Below are positions 50,453-52,608 of a DNA stretch of 52,608 nt, in pieces. The translations under genes were made by a program, and so were the position numbers. A model generated the notes under the pieces. It did not search any database. It was given only the letters and a program-made list of their open reading frames with translations, and was not told the DNA's origin. Origin of the DNA: a bacterium (GTDB lineage: Bacteria; UBP6; UBA1177); NCBI GenBank assembly GCA_017538365.1, contig JAFYIZ010000005.1, positions 1-52,608 of the forward strand, given 5' to 3'. Positions within the stretch are counted from its first letter, which is position 1. Each line of letters starts with the position of its first letter.

Positions 50453-51625
50453 ATGGAAGAAAAAAGAACAACGCTGCTTGAAAACAGCTTTATATGGTTC
50501 GGCGCGGCGGTATCTATCGCAGAGATCCTGACAGGTACTTACTTTGCGCCGCTCGGCTTCAAAAACGGATTCTTAGCGATAATTTTAGGTCACATCATCG
50601 GCTGCTGCATGCTATTTCTTGCTGGGGTGGTCGGTGGAAAAGTGCGTCTTAGTGCGATGGATTCCGTCAAAATGAGTTTCGGAGAAAAAGGCGGAATATT
50701 GTTTGCGATCCTCAACATCATGCAGCTTCTGGGCTGGACAGGAATCATGATCTATGACGGCGCACTTTCTGCAAACGGGCTGGTCTCAGCCGGAAACTGG
50801 GTGTGGGCACTCGTGATCGGCATACTCATCGTTCTCTGGGTAATGTTCGGCATCGTCAATGTCACCAAAATAAACAGCGTCGCGGTGACTGCACTTCTTG
50901 TTCTCACCGTGATCTTGAGCGTAAAAATATTTACGGGTGAGGGGAGTGCAGTATCCAGCGAAGAGGCTATGTCTTTCGGCGCGGCGGTAGAACTTTCTGC
51001 TGCTATGCCTCTTTCGTGGCTGCCTTTAATCAGTGACTACACGAGCAAAGCTGAAAAACCCGTCAAAGCCTCGGCAGTAAGCGCTGTCATCTACGGCATT
51101 GTGAGCTGCTGGATGTACACTATCGGCATGGGAGCCGCGATTTTTACTGGAGAGAGCGATCTTGCCCAGATAATGATCAAGGCGGGACTCGGTGCGGGAC
51201 TTGTCATCATCATCTTTTCGACAGTCACGACCACATTCCTGGACGCATATTCTGCCGGAATCTCGGCCGAATCGGTCTCTGCAAAGCTCAAATCAAAGGC
51301 GGTAGCAGTCGCTGCAGCAGTTTTGGGAACCATCGGCGCGATACTTTTCAACATGGATGACATCACCGATTTCCTGTATCTCATCGGCTCTGTTTTCGCA
51401 CCGATGACAGCAGTCCTCATTGCCGATTTCTTCATTCTCAAGCACCGCAGCATCGAAAAAGCCTTCGTCTGGACGAACCTTATAGTCTGGGTCATCGGTT
51501 TTGTGATTTACCGCTACCTGATGAATGTCGATTTTATCCTCGGAAACACCCTTCCGGATATGCTCATCACGATGGCCATCTGCGTTGCGGCGAATAAAGT
51601 AGTCGGGATGAAAAAGGCGGCGTAG
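50453..51625 (+). CDS. cytX: CytX-type hydroxymethylpyrimidine permease
   Basis: 390-residue NCS1-family transporter with about twelve hydrophobic segments. The N-terminal FIWFGAAVSIAEILTGTYFA and the central MPLSWLPLISDYTSKAEKPV match the CytX group, which is repeatedly found under TPP riboswitches and predicted to import the thiamine precursor HMP. The ATG follows AAGGAGG at the end of thiD. Together with ThiD and ThiE it forms a salvage route from HMP; no thiC, thiM or thiG is in the window. Confidence 0.9.
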   Translation: MEEKRTTLLENSFIWFGAAVSIAEILTGTYFAPLGFKNGFLAIILGHIIGCCMLFLAGVVGGKVRLSAMDSVKMSFGEKGGILFAILNIMQLLGWTGIMIYDGALSANGLVSAGNWVWALVIGILIVLWVMFGIVNVTKINSVAVTALLVLTVILSVKIFTGEGSAVSSEEAMSFGAAVELSAAMPLSWLPLISDYTSKAEKPVKASAVSAVIYGIVSCWMYTIGMGAAIFTGESDLAQIMIKAGLGAGLVIIIFSTVTTTFLDAYSAGISAESVSAKLKSKAVAVAAAVLGTIGAILFNMDDITDFLYLIGSVFAPMTAVLIADFFILKHRSIEKAFVWTNLIVWVIGFVIYRYLMNVDFILGNTLPDMLITMAICVAANKVVGMKKAA

Positions 51626-51663
51626 ATTACAATAATTTTTGAGCCGCTTGTAAAGTTCTCATA

Positions 51664-51691
51664 TTGACCAAAAATCCTGTTTGACTACAAT
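51664..51691 (+). promoter_or_regulatory. promoter of the glutathione peroxidase gene
   Basis: TTGACC (51664-51669), 16-base spacer, TACAAT (51686-51691), about 40 bases before the ATG. Confidence 0.7.
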
Positions 51692-51731
51692 TCTCCGTAA
51701 TTTTTTGGTCACTATTTCAATGGAGAAAAAC

Positions 51732-52271
51732 ATGAGCATTTACGATTTTACGGTGAAAGACAGAAAAGGAAACGATGTCAAAATGTCCGATTACAAGGGC
51801 AAAGTGCTTCTTATCGTGAACACCGCGACCGGCTGCGGCTTTACTCCGCAGTATGAAGGTTTGGAAAAACTTTGGGAGGAATATCACGGCAAAGGTCTGG
51901 AAATATTGGATTTTCCGTGTGATCAGTTCGGGCATCAGGCTCCCGGAACAGACGAAGAGATCCATCAGTTCTGCCAGATGAAGTTCAACACCGGTTTTGA
52001 AAACTTTAAAAAGATCGAAGTAAACGGCGAAAATGCGGAACCGCTTTACAAATATCTCAAAAGTCAGAAGAGTTTCGCGGGTTTTACCGGCGAAAAAGCA
52101 GAATTTATGGCGGGCTTTATCGCAAAGCAGGATCCTGACTACAAAAACAATTCCGAAATCAAATGGAATTTCACGAAATTTCTCGTAAACCGCGAGGGCG
52201 TTGTCGTCGAACGTTTCGAATCTACAACGGAACCTGCCGAAATCGCTGACAAGATTCTTTCTCTTCTTTAA
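51732..52271 (+). CDS. Cys-type glutathione peroxidase
   Basis: 179-residue peroxidase of the GPx family, likely thioredoxin-dependent as in most bacteria. The peroxidatic Cys is Cys35 in NTATGCGFT, with the conserved Gln in FPCDQFG (usual form FPCNQFG, so Asn to Asp) and Trp-Asn in IKWNFTKFLV. The ATG 51732 is used because GGAG lies 8 bases upstream. It has its own promoter and would protect an anaerobe against peroxides during air exposure (inference). Confidence 0.93.
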   Translation: MSIYDFTVKDRKGNDVKMSDYKGKVLLIVNTATGCGFTPQYEGLEKLWEEYHGKGLEILDFPCDQFGHQAPGTDEEIHQFCQMKFNTGFENFKKIEVNGENAEPLYKYLKSQKSFAGFTGEKAEFMAGFIAKQDPDYKNNSEIKWNFTKFLVNREGVVVERFESTTEPAEIADKILSLL

Positions 52272-52298
52272 TTTTCCCAAAATTTTCTATTTTTCCTG

Positions 52299-52326
52299 TT
52301 GACATCCCTTTTTTCTGTGCTATAAA
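52299..52326 (+). promoter_or_regulatory. promoter of the ArsR-family gene
   Basis: Consensus TTGACA (52299-52304), 16-base spacer, TATAAA (52321-52326). The start site would fall inside the operator that follows. Confidence 0.8.
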
Positions 52327-52330
52327 TCAT

Positions 52331-52352
52331 TAGTTGAATGATTGTTCAACTA
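52331..52352 (+). promoter_or_regulatory. ArsR/SmtB-type operator
   Basis: Perfect inverted repeat TAGTTGAA-6-TTCAACTA directly downstream of the -10 box, the usual place and form for ArsR-family operators. The repressor gene begins 19 bases later, so autorepression relieved by metal is expected. Confidence 0.8.
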
Positions 52353-52370
52353 TTAAAATTTGAGGTCGTT

Positions 52371-52608
52371 ATGGAAGAAAGAGCTTATTGCGATTGTGAT
52401 GTCATCCACGAGGAGATCGTCAGAGCGGTGAAAAAGAAAGTCCCGCCTATGGAAGAGTATGTAAGCATGGCGAATCTTTTCAAAATGTTCGGAGACCCTT
52501 CAAGAATGAGGCTTCTGCATGCGCTTTCGATGCATGAGATGTGCGTCTGTGACCTTGCGGTTTTGCTCGGTGTCACGAAATCGGCGGTCTCACATCAGCT
52601 GAAATCGC
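52371..52608 (+). CDS. ArsR/SmtB-family metal-sensing repressor, CadC-like (partial)
   Basis: The first 79 residues are present and the gene runs off the right edge. The winged-helix DNA-binding part is clear: MANLFKMFGDPSRMRLLHAL, then MCVCDLAVLLGVTKSAVSHQ. Cys58 and Cys60 in the MCVCDL motif, together with Cys7 and Cys9 near the N-terminus, match the alpha3N metal site of CadC-type sensors for Cd, Pb, Zn or related soft metals. The regulated exporter is probably just beyond the window. The start ATG follows TGAGG. Confidence 0.9.
   Translation, partial: MEERAYCDCDVIHEEIVRAVKKKVPPMEEYVSMANLFKMFGDPSRMRLLHALSMHEMCVCDLAVLLGVTKSAVSHQLKS

Overview
The window is a gene-dense, moderate-GC bacterial chromosome segment holding about 49 protein genes, no rRNA or tRNA genes, no CRISPR array and no recognisable insertion sequence. 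The cell is Gram-negative: there is a MlaE/MlaF/MlaD lipid-transport operon, a FadL/OmpP1-type outer-membrane protein and at least seven predicted lipoproteins. It is probably anaerobic or fermentative, because it carries a trimeric-type electron-bifurcating [FeFe] hydrogenase. Several surface proteins have a delta-proteobacterial or Myxococcota-like flavour: Thr/Pro/Glu and Asp-rich stalks after the lipobox, an AgmX/PglI-like C-terminal tail, and a Cys-TM-basic C-terminus resembling MYXO-CTERM. That lineage is an inference. A 16S or concatenated-marker tree of the source genome would decide it.

Layout. 0-2.5 kb (minus): the rpmH-rnpA-yidD-yidC cluster. 2.6-6.8 kb (plus): mlaE-mlaF-mlaD followed by a spore-photoproduct-lyase-like radical SAM gene that lacks the hydrogen-donor Cys. 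6.9-14.8 kb (minus): a stalked lipoprotein, then an operon of a duplicated DUF1538 membrane protein, a protein with three PII-like modules, a leucine-rich-repeat lipoprotein and a FISUMP-domain lipoprotein. A relic of a second LRR gene end lies after the last one. 14.9-17.1 kb (plus): DRTGG protein, HATPase and a sensor-type [FeFe]-hydrogenase-like protein. 17.2-22.3 kb (minus): a DUF1566-type protein, rho, a lipoprotein and uvrB. 22.5-28.8 kb (plus): a second DRTGG gene, a PHP phosphoesterase, a HATPase and hydC / [2Fe-2S] protein / hydB / hydA. In many anaerobes these two hydrogenase-associated blocks are neighbours (known from family context); here the rho-uvrB segment separates them.

29-38.7 kb (plus): thioredoxin-like lipoprotein, hisC, an orphan MCE protein with two lipoproteins (one ankyrin), a HEAT-repeat protein with a type-4 uracil-DNA glycosylase, FadL-like porin and a stalked lipoprotein with an 11-unit 12-bp coding repeat. 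38.8-45.1 kb (minus): zinc-ribbon protein with secA, and a 1041-residue surface protein. 45.3-52.6 kb (plus): dCMP deaminase, GAF-HD-GYP phosphodiesterase, a variant D-3-phosphoglycerate dehydrogenase, thiE, a TPP riboswitch controlling thiD-cytX, a glutathione peroxidase, and the start of a CadC/SmtB-type ArsR repressor with a perfect operator at its own transcription start.

Two genome-wide signals stand out. Promoters can be read by eye as TTGACa-like and TATAAT-like boxes with an almost constant 16-bp spacer. Several intergenic gaps hold short elements bounded by GCCGCC-type ends and filled with a degenerate 8-bp tandem repeat. The best candidates for little-described biology are the DUF1538/triple-PII pair, the split H2-sensing/hydrogenase cluster, and the radical SAM protein in the Mla operon.
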